The notes under the pieces were generated by a model. That model made no database searches and was not told the origin of the DNA. It worked only from the letters and a program-made list of their open reading frames with translations. This document shows positions 47,142 to 55,585 of a stretch of DNA of 64,000 bases, one piece after another. Both the position numbers and the translations under genes were made by a program. Where the stretch lies: positions 55,685-119,684 of the forward strand of contig MKTK01000003.1 in the NCBI GenBank assembly GCA_001898255.1. The letters are read 5' to 3'. Position 1 is the first letter of the stretch. Every line of letters starts with the position of its first letter. The DNA is from Chryseobacterium sp. 39-10. Its GTDB lineage: Bacteria > Bacteroidota > Bacteroidia > Flavobacteriales > Weeksellaceae.

Positions 47142-48179
47142 CTAATTAGAAGAATTTAAAAACGTGATCGCTTTTTTTACTGCCGGATCATTAGGAATAT
47201 CATTAAAGGATTCATTCCCTTTTACATAAAAATCAGGATGAATGGTTTCCGGAAATGCTTTTCTATTCCGGTCGGCAATCTGAGCGGCTGAAATCAGAAA
47301 GTAGTTTTGATTATGATTGAATACCAATCCGTTGGTGGCATTTGTCAATCCTGCTGTATCATCTCCTAAAAGAATCGTTTTCGGGCGTTTGCTGAAAACC
47401 GCAGCGGTTATTTCGCCAGAACTTGCCGTACCTGCTCCTATTAAAACCGCAACTTTCACATCGGGAAAACCTTTGATTTTATTTTTAATTTTTGCTTGTA
47501 CAAGGTCATATATCTGGAAATCTCCCTTGTTGAAAACCGATTTATCTCCGGCTTCTCCTTTGTTGTTAATATAATAGCTTACCACGCCATCTTTGAAAAA
47601 CGGAGCCAAACCTGCCAACATAGGACGTATGTTTCCGCCGCTATTCAGACGAAGGTCAATAATCCAACCTTTAGGTTTTTGTTTATGGAGCTTTGCGACT
47701 TCGTTATAAATCCAGTTGGCATAATTGTCGATTTGCTCCTGCTTGTTCACGCCCATAAAAGGAATCGAGATGTACGCCATTCCGCTGATGATTTTCGCAT
47801 CGACACGAGGACCGCGTTTCCACGCTGCTATTATCGAATCGGAATAACGGTTCATCAATGCGGCATTATCCAACTTATAGGAATCGTCATACTGATAATA
47901 GACAGCGTGCTTGTCACCCAATGCGTCGAAAGCAATTTTCAGGGCTTCAAAAGTTTCTAATTTTGTTTTCGCTGATTTTGCTTTTTCAAAAACCTTGTTT
48001 TTGATGTCATTCCAATTGATCTTTTTGCTGTACAAAGAATTTTCTTTCAAAATGTACAGACAAGAATCCAAATGAATGCGAACGGAATCTGGCATTTGCC
48101 CTTTCAACAGAAAGCTGAAAGCCAGCATTAATAGTAAGCCGAGGAAAATGTTTCCGGGTAAAAATCTCTTGTGTGCCAT
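47142..48179 (-). CDS. S41-family peptidase without PDZ domain
   Basis: 345 residues with an N-terminal membrane or signal segment (about 11-27). The TSPc core has WIIDLRLNSGGN and the catalytic serine region IGAGTASSGEITAA. No PDZ insert is apparent, unlike Prc/CtpA. It should cleave proteins in the periplasm or at the membrane. Its promoter shares the ATACTACC motif with paralog 2 and the sensor kinase, so it may belong to the same two-component regulon. Confidence 0.85.
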   Translation of the reverse strand: MAHKRFLPGNIFLGLLLMLAFSFLLKGQMPDSVRIHLDSCLYILKENSLYSKKINWNDIKNKVFEKAKSAKTKLETFEALKIAFDALGDKHAVYYQYDDSYKLDNAALMNRYSDSIIAAWKRGPRVDAKIISGMAYISIPFMGVNKQEQIDNYANWIYNEVAKLHKQKPKGWIIDLRLNSGGNIRPMLAGLAPFFKDGVVSYYINNKGEAGDKSVFNKGDFQIYDLVQAKIKNKIKGFPDVKVAVLIGAGTASSGEITAAVFSKRPKTILLGDDTAGLTNATNGLVFNHNQNYFLISAAQIADRNRKAFPETIHPDFYVKGNESFNDIPNDPAVKKAITFLNSSN

Positions 48180-48198
48180 AGCATCTTTTTTCTGGGTA

Positions 48199-48229
48199 CA
48201 AAGTTATTTCAGCTGTTATGTGCACACAA
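48199..48229 (-). promoter_or_regulatory. promoter of the S41 peptidase gene
   Basis: Minus strand: TTG (48229-48227), 20 nt, then TAACTTTG (48206-48199), a perfect -7 element 20 bp before the start codon. Confidence 0.6.
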
Positions 48230-48261
48230 TGAGCGGTTCTACTTAAATTTCTGGGTAGTAT
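48227..48261 (-). promoter_or_regulatory. ATACTACC-type motif, copy 2
   Basis: Minus strand ATACTACCCA, an AT-rich spacer, then AACCGCTCATTG. It is almost identical in sequence and in distance to the -33/-7 elements as copy 1 at 39.6 kb. Confidence 0.6.
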
Positions 48262-48277
48262 TGCTTAGATATAAAAA

Positions 48278-48312
48278 CAAAACCTCACGGAAAATAAATT
48301 CGTGAGGTTTTG
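48278..48312 (-). terminator. terminator of the serine hydrolase gene
   Basis: A perfect 12-bp stem (CAAAACCTCACG/CGTGAGGTTTTG), 18 bp after the stop, followed on the minus strand by TTTTTAT. Confidence 0.85.
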
Positions 48313-48330
48313 CATTAATGGTGTATGTAT

Positions 48331-49464
48331 TTATTTTTTAATGATTCTTTCTATAAAATTTTTGTCTGTGCCGCCGCCTTTATTTGTAAAAGTTATAATG
48401 CTTGTCTTTTCAGATGGAAGATAGATCCAATTGGCTTCATAGCCTACTGATGAGCCGTTTTTACCGTATCCTTTTACGTTGCCGATGTTCCAGTTTTCTA
48501 TTCCTAATCCGTAATCACATTCCTTGTCTTGGCAATTGGACAGCTTTAGGGTTTGTAACATTTCCTGAACAGATTTTTTATTGATTATTTTTCCTGAGAA
48601 TAAACTCTCACCGAATTTGAAAAGATTTTCTGCTGTGCTTACCATTCCACTGCTTGGGTCGCCGTCTCCATCTGCTTTGTCCCATTTTGTAACATTTATC
48701 AGGTTGCCTTCCATCAGATGATAACCCTGCGAAACTTTAGGATTCAATCTTTCATCGTAATAAGAATCATTCATTTTTAAAGGACCAAATATTTTCTCGA
48801 CAAGTAATGCCTGCATCGATTTTTTGGAAACCCGTTCTATTATTTTACCAATAAGCCAATAACCACTGTTCGAATAATGGCTGGCAGTTCCCGGAGAAAA
48901 TTGGAGAGATTTTCCATAGACATATTTTTTTAATCTATCATCCACAGTCATACTATCCACCTTATCCGGGAAATTAGTTATAAAATCCAGGTATTCCGAA
49001 TCATCATTTTTGGGGTCTATTATTCCACTCGAATGATTCAATAACATCCGAAGCGTTATAGAATTCGCTTGTGGAATTTGGATTTTCAGCTCCGGGAGAT
49101 ATTGTGTGATTTTGTTGTCAAGATTAATCTTTTTCTCTTCCTGAAGTTTCAAAGCAAGAGCTGCAATAAAAACTTTTGTAATACTGCCAATACGGAATGG
49201 CGTACAAACTTCCATCTCATTATCATTTTCGAGATTCTTTTTACCCTCGGCTCCAATCCATAAAGGTTTTTCTGCCGTCTTAATAGCCATTATCGCACCC
49301 GGAAGATTATTGTTTTTTACGTACTGAATTAATTCATTTTTGTAGAAATCATTATTGTCATTTAATGAATAATTTTCTGATTTACAATATGTTATTTTTT
49401 GTGCTTTAAATTGTAAATTAGAGATTAACAAAAATCCTGATAATAGTATTATTTGGTTTTTCAT
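48331..49464 (-). CDS. beta-lactamase-fold serine hydrolase (class C/DD-peptidase type)
   Basis: 377 residues with a signal peptide (cleavage near FKAQK). Catalytic SxxK is SITK in FRIGSITKVFIA; the second motif YxN is YSN in HYSNSGYW. These place it among class C beta-lactamase-like esterases and D-Ala-D-Ala peptidases. It follows the NarL-type regulator by 16 bp and probably ends that operon. Whether it degrades beta-lactams cannot be judged from sequence alone. Confidence 0.85.
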   Translation of the reverse strand: MKNQIILLSGFLLISNLQFKAQKITYCKSENYSLNDNNDFYKNELIQYVKNNNLPGAIMAIKTAEKPLWIGAEGKKNLENDNEMEVCTPFRIGSITKVFIAALALKLQEEKKINLDNKITQYLPELKIQIPQANSITLRMLLNHSSGIIDPKNDDSEYLDFITNFPDKVDSMTVDDRLKKYVYGKSLQFSPGTASHYSNSGYWLIGKIIERVSKKSMQALLVEKIFGPLKMNDSYYDERLNPKVSQGYHLMEGNLINVTKWDKADGDGDPSSGMVSTAENLFKFGESLFSGKIINKKSVQEMLQTLKLSNCQDKECDYGLGIENWNIGNVKGYGKNGSSVGYEANWIYLPSEKTSIITFTNKGGGTDKNFIERIIKK

Positions 49465-49480
49465 CGCTTTTGTTTGAGTA

Positions 49481-50128
49481 CTAAAAATTCATATGCTCAA
49501 TTGCAAAACGCAGCAAACTATTTTTTCCGCTCAGCTCAAGTTTTTTGGCAATATTCATCCGGTGATTGGAAACTGTTTTTTCACTTACGAAAAGCTCTTC
49601 GGCGATTTCTTTGGTCGATTTATACTGAGCCAGCTTTTCCACTATTTTCTTTTCGGATGGCGTGAGAAGCTCTAATTGCGATGCAGTATCGGTGCGGTTG
49701 CGGTTTTTGCTTTTCAGCAGAAAAGAAGACATTTCCGGACTGATATATGATTCGTACCTATTGACAGCGGAAATGGCACTGATGATATCTATAACGGCAT
49801 TTTCTTTCAGCACATAACCTGAAACACCGATTTCTAAAGCTTTCAGGAAAGTGTCTTTTGCCTTGTGCATTGTGAGGAGAATGATTGAAACACCGGGCTT
49901 CTTATCGAGGATTTGTTCTGCTACCTGTAAACCGTTTGCACCTGGCATATCGATATCAAGAACAGCAATATCAAGTTCCTTGGCTAAAGCAGCTTTAATG
50001 GCATCCGTGCCGTTATCCGACTTATGAATGACTTCCAAATTACCGGCATCTTCTATAACTTCCTGCAATCCTTTTAGAAAAATCGGATGATCGTCCGCTA
50101 TTAAAATTTTTGTTTTTTCGATGTTCAT
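49481..50128 (-). CDS. NarL/LuxR-type response regulator
   Basis: 215 residues. The receiver domain has Asp58 as phospho-acceptor (VLDIDMPG) and the acidic pair ADDH near the N-terminus. The C-terminal LuxR-type helix-turn-helix includes TPSEKKIVEKLAQYKSTKEI. It is 3 bp downstream of the kinase gene, so they form a cognate pair. The ATACTACC motifs before three nearby genes are candidate binding sites. Confidence 0.93.
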   Translation of the reverse strand: MNIEKTKILIADDHPIFLKGLQEVIEDAGNLEVIHKSDNGTDAIKAALAKELDIAVLDIDMPGANGLQVAEQILDKKPGVSIILLTMHKAKDTFLKALEIGVSGYVLKENAVIDIISAISAVNRYESYISPEMSSFLLKSKNRNRTDTASQLELLTPSEKKIVEKLAQYKSTKEIAEELFVSEKTVSNHRMNIAKKLELSGKNSLLRFAIEHMNF

Positions 50129-50131
50129 TTT

Positions 50132-51967
50132 TCAATTATTTTTTAATTGCAGAGGAAATAAAAAGTCAAAAATGGTTCCTTTAGGATTGCCCGAACTTAT
50201 GTCCATTGAACCATTTAATATCTGCAAACGTTCTTTGATTCCTTTCAGTCCGAACCCGGTATGGTCGTCATTGATGTCAAAACCGATTCCGTCATCAGTG
50301 ATCGCAATTTTTATCTCATCAAAATCGTGCTTAATGATGATTTTTACATTCTTCGCATCTGCGTGTTTCATAATATTATTGATGCATTCCTGTATGATTC
50401 TGTAAATATTGATTTGCGATTCACTTCCGAAAAGATTGTCGATATTATCCGTTTTGATTTCGTAATCGATCTGTGCCGTATTGAAACTTTCTTCCACCAT
50501 ACTTTTGATTGAGCTTGTAAGTCCGAGCAAATCGAGCTGATAAGGTCTCAACGCATAGGAAATATTTCGAATTTCCTGAATGGCTTCTGTGACATTTTGA
50601 GCCAATGTTCCGTCCTGAGATTTTTTTAAGGGACTTTCAGAATCAGATTTGTCAACTCTTAGTATTCTATTTTTTATCAATACTAATTTTTGCCCTAAAC
50701 TGTCGTGAAGTTCAGAGGCAATTCTTTTTCTTTCGGCTTCCTGCATATTGATGAGTTCTCTGGAAAAATGAATCGCCTGCTTATATGCTTCTTCCTGCAA
50801 GCGTTCTTTTTCCTTTTTATAAAAATTAAATTTATTGGCAAGCGCGAATGATAAAATGATGGCTTCTATCGCCACTCCGATGAACAGAGAAGAATCTGTC
50901 CAGTAATTTTCCGGTAATACATCCTGCATTTTCAGTTCGTATATAACACTTACAATGACGATTGCGCCATATCCCGCCATATAAAATACCGCCGGAGCAT
51001 AACCGTTTCTGTACGCCGTGATTCCTGCAAAAATCCAATAAATGCAAAGAGTAAAAATATGGATTCCTGCCAATAATACGCCCAATCTGTACCAACTGAA
51101 AGCATAGCAAATCAACGGAAATAGACAAATCAGCATTAGCGGCACACGGATTTTGTAAATTAGTGGTGCATATTGCCTCGTCTGCAAAAACGTATTCGTA
51201 AACAAAATGGTAAAAAAAGACATCAGGGGAAGAACCGTCGTTGTATTAATCCAGTCCGGTAATGGAAAAAAAAATTGCAGATGTCCTGCCACAATATTAT
51301 TATGCAATATTGCAGCGGAAATATATCCTATATAATAAAGATAAATCCGCTCCCGAAGCTTAAAATAAACGAACAAATTATACAATAATAGAGCAAATGC
51401 CACCGCCGTGAAAAAACCGTCTCCATACGAAGTACATATTGCGTTTTCATATAGTGTCGGCATTGTGGAAATACTCATAGAAGTTCTGATGAGGGTTTTG
51501 CTGGTCGCCCGTACATATATTTTATCCGTCGTATTTTTGGGAATGATTAAAGGAAAAATAAGATTGTTGGAAGTGATTGGCTTTGAGCGGAAACGATGGC
51601 TCCCATTTAATTTTAATGATTGCACGCTGCCATCCTCTTTCATCTGATAAACTGTAATATCGTGCATAAAGGCAGCTTTGATTTCGAGATACCAGTATTC
51701 TGTACTGCTATTATTGTGCACATCAAAACGATACCAAACCGCCTCGGAAAAATTTCCCATAAAATCAGGAGTTCTTTTTTCCGATTGTACAAAATCATAT
51801 TTCTTATTTATAATATCTCCAAAATCTAATTTAGCATCCTCATCTTCCAGATAATATGGATAAGCGACTTCTGTTTTCTGGGAAATATCAAATAGATGGA
51901 TGACCTGCGCATAAATTTGCAGACCCATCATCATAAATATCAGGCATAAAACGGATATTTTTTTCAT
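50132..51967 (-). CDS. 7TMR-DISM sensor histidine kinase (HisKA_3 type)
   Basis: 611 residues. A signal segment is followed by a periplasmic 7TMR-DISMED2-like beta domain (about 25-165), seven TM helices (about 180-385), a short coiled coil, and a HisKA_3 dimerisation domain with His in ELHDSLGQK. The HATPase_c has ITDDGIGFD and GFGLKGIKERL. DISM sensors usually bind carbohydrates or related small ligands outside the cell, here unknown. A TACCTTTG -7 element and an ATACTACC motif lie just upstream, hinting at autoregulation. Confidence 0.92.
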   Translation of the reverse strand: MKKISVLCLIFMMMGLQIYAQVIHLFDISQKTEVAYPYYLEDEDAKLDFGDIINKKYDFVQSEKRTPDFMGNFSEAVWYRFDVHNNSSTEYWYLEIKAAFMHDITVYQMKEDGSVQSLKLNGSHRFRSKPITSNNLIFPLIIPKNTTDKIYVRATSKTLIRTSMSISTMPTLYENAICTSYGDGFFTAVAFALLLYNLFVYFKLRERIYLYYIGYISAAILHNNIVAGHLQFFFPLPDWINTTTVLPLMSFFTILFTNTFLQTRQYAPLIYKIRVPLMLICLFPLICYAFSWYRLGVLLAGIHIFTLCIYWIFAGITAYRNGYAPAVFYMAGYGAIVIVSVIYELKMQDVLPENYWTDSSLFIGVAIEAIILSFALANKFNFYKKEKERLQEEAYKQAIHFSRELINMQEAERKRIASELHDSLGQKLVLIKNRILRVDKSDSESPLKKSQDGTLAQNVTEAIQEIRNISYALRPYQLDLLGLTSSIKSMVEESFNTAQIDYEIKTDNIDNLFGSESQINIYRIIQECINNIMKHADAKNVKIIIKHDFDEIKIAITDDGIGFDINDDHTGFGLKGIKERLQILNGSMDISSGNPKGTIFDFLFPLQLKNN

Positions 51968-51989
51968 AGGTCAAAGGTAGGAAATATGG

Positions 51990-52012
51990 GTGGGCGGTTT
52001 TATAGGTAGTAT
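51990..52012 (-). promoter_or_regulatory. ATACTACC-type motif, copy 3
   Basis: Minus strand ATACTACCTATAAAACCGCCCA. The two halves are about 10 bp closer than in copies 1 and 2, i.e. one helical turn shorter. A -7 element TACCTTTG lies at 51979-51972. Confidence 0.5.
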
Positions 52013-52097
52013 TTCTCATTTTTTAGGGAAGAGCTGCCCAATTTTAAAATAGTTGAAGAATAAGTTTTACAAAAAATAAACTTGGCAATAAAGAAAA

Positions 52098-52330
52098 CTA
52101 CCACAGTTTAATCATTCCATGCTTTTCTTGAAGAGCATTTTTCAAAACTGAAACATCCTCACTCACTTTCTTATTTAGAATCTTCGAGTAATGTTATGTC
52201 ATTCTCACATTGGTATGAACTAGCATTTTACTCTTTTGATAAAAAAGAGAATTGAAAATTTTGTATTCGTAATGGTGGCATACAGGTTAAAAATTATTGT
52301 ACTTCTTTTTACCTACATCATCTTCCATTC
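52098..52330 (-). pseudogene. degenerate tyrosine integrase C-terminus
   Basis: From 52226 the minus strand reads MLVHTNVRMT, stop, HYSKILNKKVSED and runs to a TAG at 52098. This is the C-terminal catalytic box of Bacteroidetes tyrosine recombinases (usual form MLGHTN-R-TQHYAKIL, with the Tyr nucleophile). The Gln codon has become TAA (52194-52196) and the Gly is Val. Just upstream, in another frame, a YATITNT stretch resembles the preceding ATTVTLTN segment, so frameshifts are likely. It lies about 280 bp from the right att-like core. Confidence 0.7.
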
Positions 52331-52560
52331 TTAAACGCCCTACTGAATGGATTTAAGAGAAATTTGGCGCGCCATGTTTTCTTTTTAAACTCGATGCCTT
52401 TTTTCGTTGGTAAACCAGATTTCTCAGACTGATTTTTTCATCAAAAAAACGACCCAAAATCCATGATAATATTCTAGAAAAATAGGTGTCCTCTATTTAC
52501 AAAAAATTTAGAGACTCCGCGAAAACATTTACCGAAATATAAAATTTGAGCAAAAAAAAC
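52331..52560. other. gene-free AT-rich stretch
   Basis: Only broken frames are seen, probably further debris of the integrated element. Nothing specific could be identified. Confidence 0.3.
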
Positions 52561-52584
52561 CCTTTAAATCACAGGATTTAAAGG
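52561..52584. terminator. hairpin beside the right att-like repeat
   Basis: CCTTTAAATC-ACAG-GATTTAAAGG, a perfect 10-bp stem with an A run on its left (T run on the minus strand). It occupies the same place relative to the att-like core as the hairpin at 36.8 kb. Confidence 0.65.
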
Positions 52585-52608
52585 ATTTTGTAATAACTTG
52601 CATTTCTG

Positions 52609-52626
52609 TTTGCGATCCGGACGGGA
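52609..52626 (-). other. att-like core, right copy (tRNA 3' end)
   Basis: Identical over 18 bp to 36823-36840, again with only the tRNA 3' end. The next 50 bp to the right also resemble the bases after the left copy (shared TTAA, TTCG and TCATAGTCTTTA/CCATAATCTTTA blocks), so the repeat is longer than the exact core. Confidence 0.55.
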
Positions 52627-52680
52627 CTTAATTTATTTTCGTAAATGCCCTATCCATAATCTTTATGCTGCTTTGGCTTT

Positions 52681-52760
52681 TGACAGGTCACTAAATAGGT
52701 CACTGAAAATATACCAATAAGAGCGTCGTTTTCAATGGTGCAAATATATTGTTTTTTTGG
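52681..52760. repeat. 80-bp direct repeat, left copy
   Basis: Starts TGACAGGTCACTAAATAGGT and ends in a minus-strand promoter-like block (TATATTTG preceded by an A-rich stretch). A second copy lies at 55342-55421; the two bracket the Fic and IS1 genes. The same stretch can be read on the minus strand as the end of a gene, but the frame is ambiguous. Confidence 0.7.
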
Positions 52761-52945
52761 TTATTTCCAAACAAACATTTTTATTTTTTGAACAAGTGAT
52801 TGTATTACCTTCAAATCATCGATCATAAAGTTTTTACTTCCTATCCCGTCCTAATAGCAAATAAAATTTATTAATATAAAATAAATGCTATTTTTTATAT
52901 TTTAATAGAAAATATTTGTAAATTTGAACGAAATTTTACAATTTA

Positions 52946-54418
52946 ATGGAAAAAAATATGCAGTTTAGACTACAAGAACTTATTTTTTCTTCAAGTAATC
53001 CGGAAGTTAGCAGAGAAATTTCCAAAATGGAAAATAAGGGCATTATCAGAAAAATTGCCCCACGTATTTACACATCTAATCTTGAGGAGTCTGCTGCAAA
53101 AATTATTCAGAGAAATATTTTTCAAATTTTGGGAAACTTGTATCCCGGAGCAGTATTAAGCCATCGATCTGCTTTGGAATTTAAACCAACTGAAGATTCA
53201 CAAATATTTCTAACTTATTCTTATTCAAAAAAAATTGAATTACCAGGTATTACTTTAAATTTTTTCAAGGGAGAACAGCCTGTTGAGGGAGATTCCAAAT
53301 TTATTGGTGAGCTCTATGTCGCAAGCCAGGAACGAGCATTTCTTGAGAATCTTCAATCTGCCAGAAAGACAGGAAGACTTCCCAAAAATCTCCCAGTTGA
53401 GGAATTAGAAAATAAACTGGAAAAGATTTTTTTAATCAAAGGCGAAAATGGCTTAAATGACTTTAGAGATAATGCAAGAGAAATATCGGTAAAAACAGGG
53501 ATGCAAAGTGAGTTTGCAAAGCTTAATAAAATTATTGGGGCATTATTAAAAACACGCCCTTCCAATCTTCTATCCTCTCCTATCGCAAAAGCAAGAGCCC
53601 TTGGTGAGCCTTATGATGAAGGAAGGTTGAAACTTTTTGAAAAGCTATTTATTCATCTTAAACAAGATATTTTTGAGAATATTGAAGATAAAAACCTTTC
53701 TCCTGAATCATTCAGAAATTTTGCTTTTTTTGAGGCTTACTTTTCAAATTACATTGAAGGAACGGTCTTTGAAATTGAGGAAGCAAAACAAATTGTTGAC
53801 AGTCAAATACCCATCAAAAACCGTGGCGAAGATTCGCACGATATTCTCGGAACCTATAAATTAGTGAGCAGCAAAAAAGAAATGTCGCTGATTCCGGCTA
53901 ATGTTGATGAACTATTCGATATCCTCTCTTATCGCCACAAAGTTTTATTAGATGCCCGGCAATCTAAAAAACCAGGAGAATTTAAGGATAAAAATAATCG
54001 GGCTGGTGAAACACATTTTGTGGACTTCACAATGGTTAGAGGAACTCTCAAAAAAGGCTTTGAGTTTTATCAGGCTCTTACAGATGCCTTCTCCCGTGCT
54101 GCATTTATAATGTTCTTAATTAGCGAGGTTCACCCTTTTTTAGATGGGAATGGCAGAATTGCCAGAGTAATGATGAATGCCGAATTCGTCCATGCAGGTC
54201 AAAGTAGGATAATGATTCCTACTGTTTACCGAGAGGATTATTTGGGAGCTTTACGAAAACTTACAAGAAGCAGCGATCCATCTGTTTATATCAAAATGCT
54301 TCAAAGAGCCCAGAAATTTTCAAGTCAATTAGACGCCTACGATATTTTGATTTTAGAAACACAACTTGAGAGGGCGAATGCATTTAAAGAGTCTGATGAA
54401 GCGGTTTTGAAATTTTAG
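52946..54418 (+). CDS. Fic protein with AbiEi-like N-terminal region
   Basis: 490 residues. Residues 1 to about 190 resemble AbiEi-type antitoxins: a winged helix, then the LSHRSALEF and YVASQERAFLENL segments. The C-terminal part is a Fic AMP/NMP-transferase with the complete motif HPFLDGNGR starting at His396. An inhibitory helix SNYIEG (Ser267-Glu271-Gly272) upstream fits the (S/T)xxxE(G/N) class II autoinhibition motif. It may act as a self-contained toxin-antitoxin or defence switch. A TAAATTTG -7 box lies at 52919-52926. It is AT-rich like the rest of the island. Confidence 0.85.
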   Translation: MEKNMQFRLQELIFSSSNPEVSREISKMENKGIIRKIAPRIYTSNLEESAAKIIQRNIFQILGNLYPGAVLSHRSALEFKPTEDSQIFLTYSYSKKIELPGITLNFFKGEQPVEGDSKFIGELYVASQERAFLENLQSARKTGRLPKNLPVEELENKLEKIFLIKGENGLNDFRDNAREISVKTGMQSEFAKLNKIIGALLKTRPSNLLSSPIAKARALGEPYDEGRLKLFEKLFIHLKQDIFENIEDKNLSPESFRNFAFFEAYFSNYIEGTVFEIEEAKQIVDSQIPIKNRGEDSHDILGTYKLVSSKKEMSLIPANVDELFDILSYRHKVLLDARQSKKPGEFKDKNNRAGETHFVDFTMVRGTLKKGFEFYQALTDAFSRAAFIMFLISEVHPFLDGNGRIARVMMNAEFVHAGQSRIMIPTVYREDYLGALRKLTRSSDPSVYIKMLQRAQKFSSQLDAYDILILETQLERANAFKESDEAVLKF

Positions 54419-54512
54419 AAAAAAAGATAACACAAATTAATCCCATATCACTATGGAAATAATTGACTTATCAATTAACTTATAAATAATAAAAAGTTTC
54501 TATAATTAATTT

Positions 54513-55199
54513 TCAAGTGATTTCAGCCCAAAAGTAAATTTTCAGGATAGCATTAAGCATTCTCAGACTCTTAGAAAAACAAATTGTTCTTCGGTTCAGT
54601 CTTTTGAGGTGCGTTCTCATACTCAGATTTTTTCTCTCAATAGTGTTTGTCCCGTATTTCTTTGTTTGATGAATCGTTTTGGGAATCAAGTATGCATAAT
54701 GTTTCAGACGATCCGTATTGATTTTAACAGGCTTGGAGAGAATGAGTGGGTGGATCACTTTTAATAAAGTAGTATTATTGCGTTTACCCACAGAGAAATA
54801 AGCGACTTTCTTAGTAATAGTCTCCAAACCATAGGCAATCCAGATTCGGTTTGATTTAGTCCTCACATATGTGCAGATTTCATCTACCTGATATTCCTTT
54901 TTAAAGGACATTATAGGAGGTTTGATGGCTTGAGAAATTTGTAAAAGTCTTTTCAGTAATGTTGTAGGCGATATCTTTAATACCCTTGCCGTAGAGCGAA
55001 TACCCAATCCTTCTTTCGTTAAAAGGACAATTTTTTTATTAATTTCTTCTTTACAAGCAACATTATCATACTCCAATACGCTGGTTTTTTTGCAACCGGA
55101 GCATTGATATCGTTGTTTTCCACCAGGAGTTTTCCCAAATTTTATGAATCTGTGAATTTCACCAACACATTTGGAACACGTGTAGATTTTGAGTTTCAT
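54513..55199 (-). mobile_element. IS1-family transposase
   Basis: 228 residues in a single frame. An N-terminal zinc ribbon with two CxxC pairs (CSKC, CSGC), a helix-turn-helix, then a DDE region with VDEICTY, NTDRLKHY and NTIERKNLSMRTHLKR, as in single-ORF IS1 relatives. It appears intact. The matching left terminal repeat was not found next to the stop, so the element may be incomplete. Confidence 0.85.
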
Positions 55200-55301
55200 A
55201 TTTTATCATTTTAGGCCTAAAAATAAATATGCCGACCTCTAAGTCAGCATAATTTCGACCATCTTACAATAAAATATCTGTTCGATGCCTGATGGATAAA
55301 G

Positions 55302-55327
55302 GGTTCCAACACTTTTGGAACATTACC
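55302..55327. repeat. putative right end of the IS1-like element
   Basis: On the minus strand GGTAATGTTCCAAAAGTGTT begins at 55327; IS1-family ends typically begin GGT-ATG. It is itself a partial palindrome (TTCCAA/TTGGAA). It lies 15 bp from the 80-bp repeat. Nothing else is recognised in 55200-55585. Confidence 0.4.
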
Positions 55328-55341
55328 CGGAAATAGTGTAA

Positions 55342-55421
55342 TGACAGGTCACTGAATAGGTCATTGTCAAAACGCTATTAAGAGCGTCGTTTTTCAATAG
55401 TGCAAATATATTGTTTTTTTG
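55342..55421. repeat. 80-bp direct repeat, right copy
   Basis: Same orientation as 52681-52760, with the shared blocks TGACAGGTCACTGAATAGGT, AAGAGCGTCGTTTT and GTGCAAATATATTGTTTTTT. A 10-15 bp middle part differs. Confidence 0.7.
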
Positions 55422-55585
55422 ATTAATTGCAAATATTTCAATTGTTTTATTTAATACAGGAAATATAATTAATTGATATCAAAGCTATTTATATGACAAA
55501 AAACGCATCCAAAATTCTGACTTCCAACTAACAGAAATGTGTAGTATATTTTTCATCAAATTAAATATTGAAAATTCTATATTTA

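Noticed and set aside
39544..48240. CRISPR-like array from the regularly spaced LRR repeats
   Set aside because: The periodicity is in coding sequence with a steady 60-70 bp LRR unit and varied DNA; it is protein repeat structure, not a CRISPR array.
48331..49464. Antibiotic-resistance beta-lactamase
   Set aside because: SxxK and YxN are shared with many esterases and DD-peptidases; sequence alone does not support resistance.
52627..52740. 3' end of an integrase gene on the minus strand (frames ending LSKAKAA or KDYG)
   Set aside because: Two different frames are equally open and no catalytic motif is present; only the repeat itself is reported.
54420..54512. Left inverted repeat of the IS1-like element
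   Set aside because: No sequence resembling the right end (GGTAATGTTCC) could be found after the transposase stop, so no boundary is claimed.
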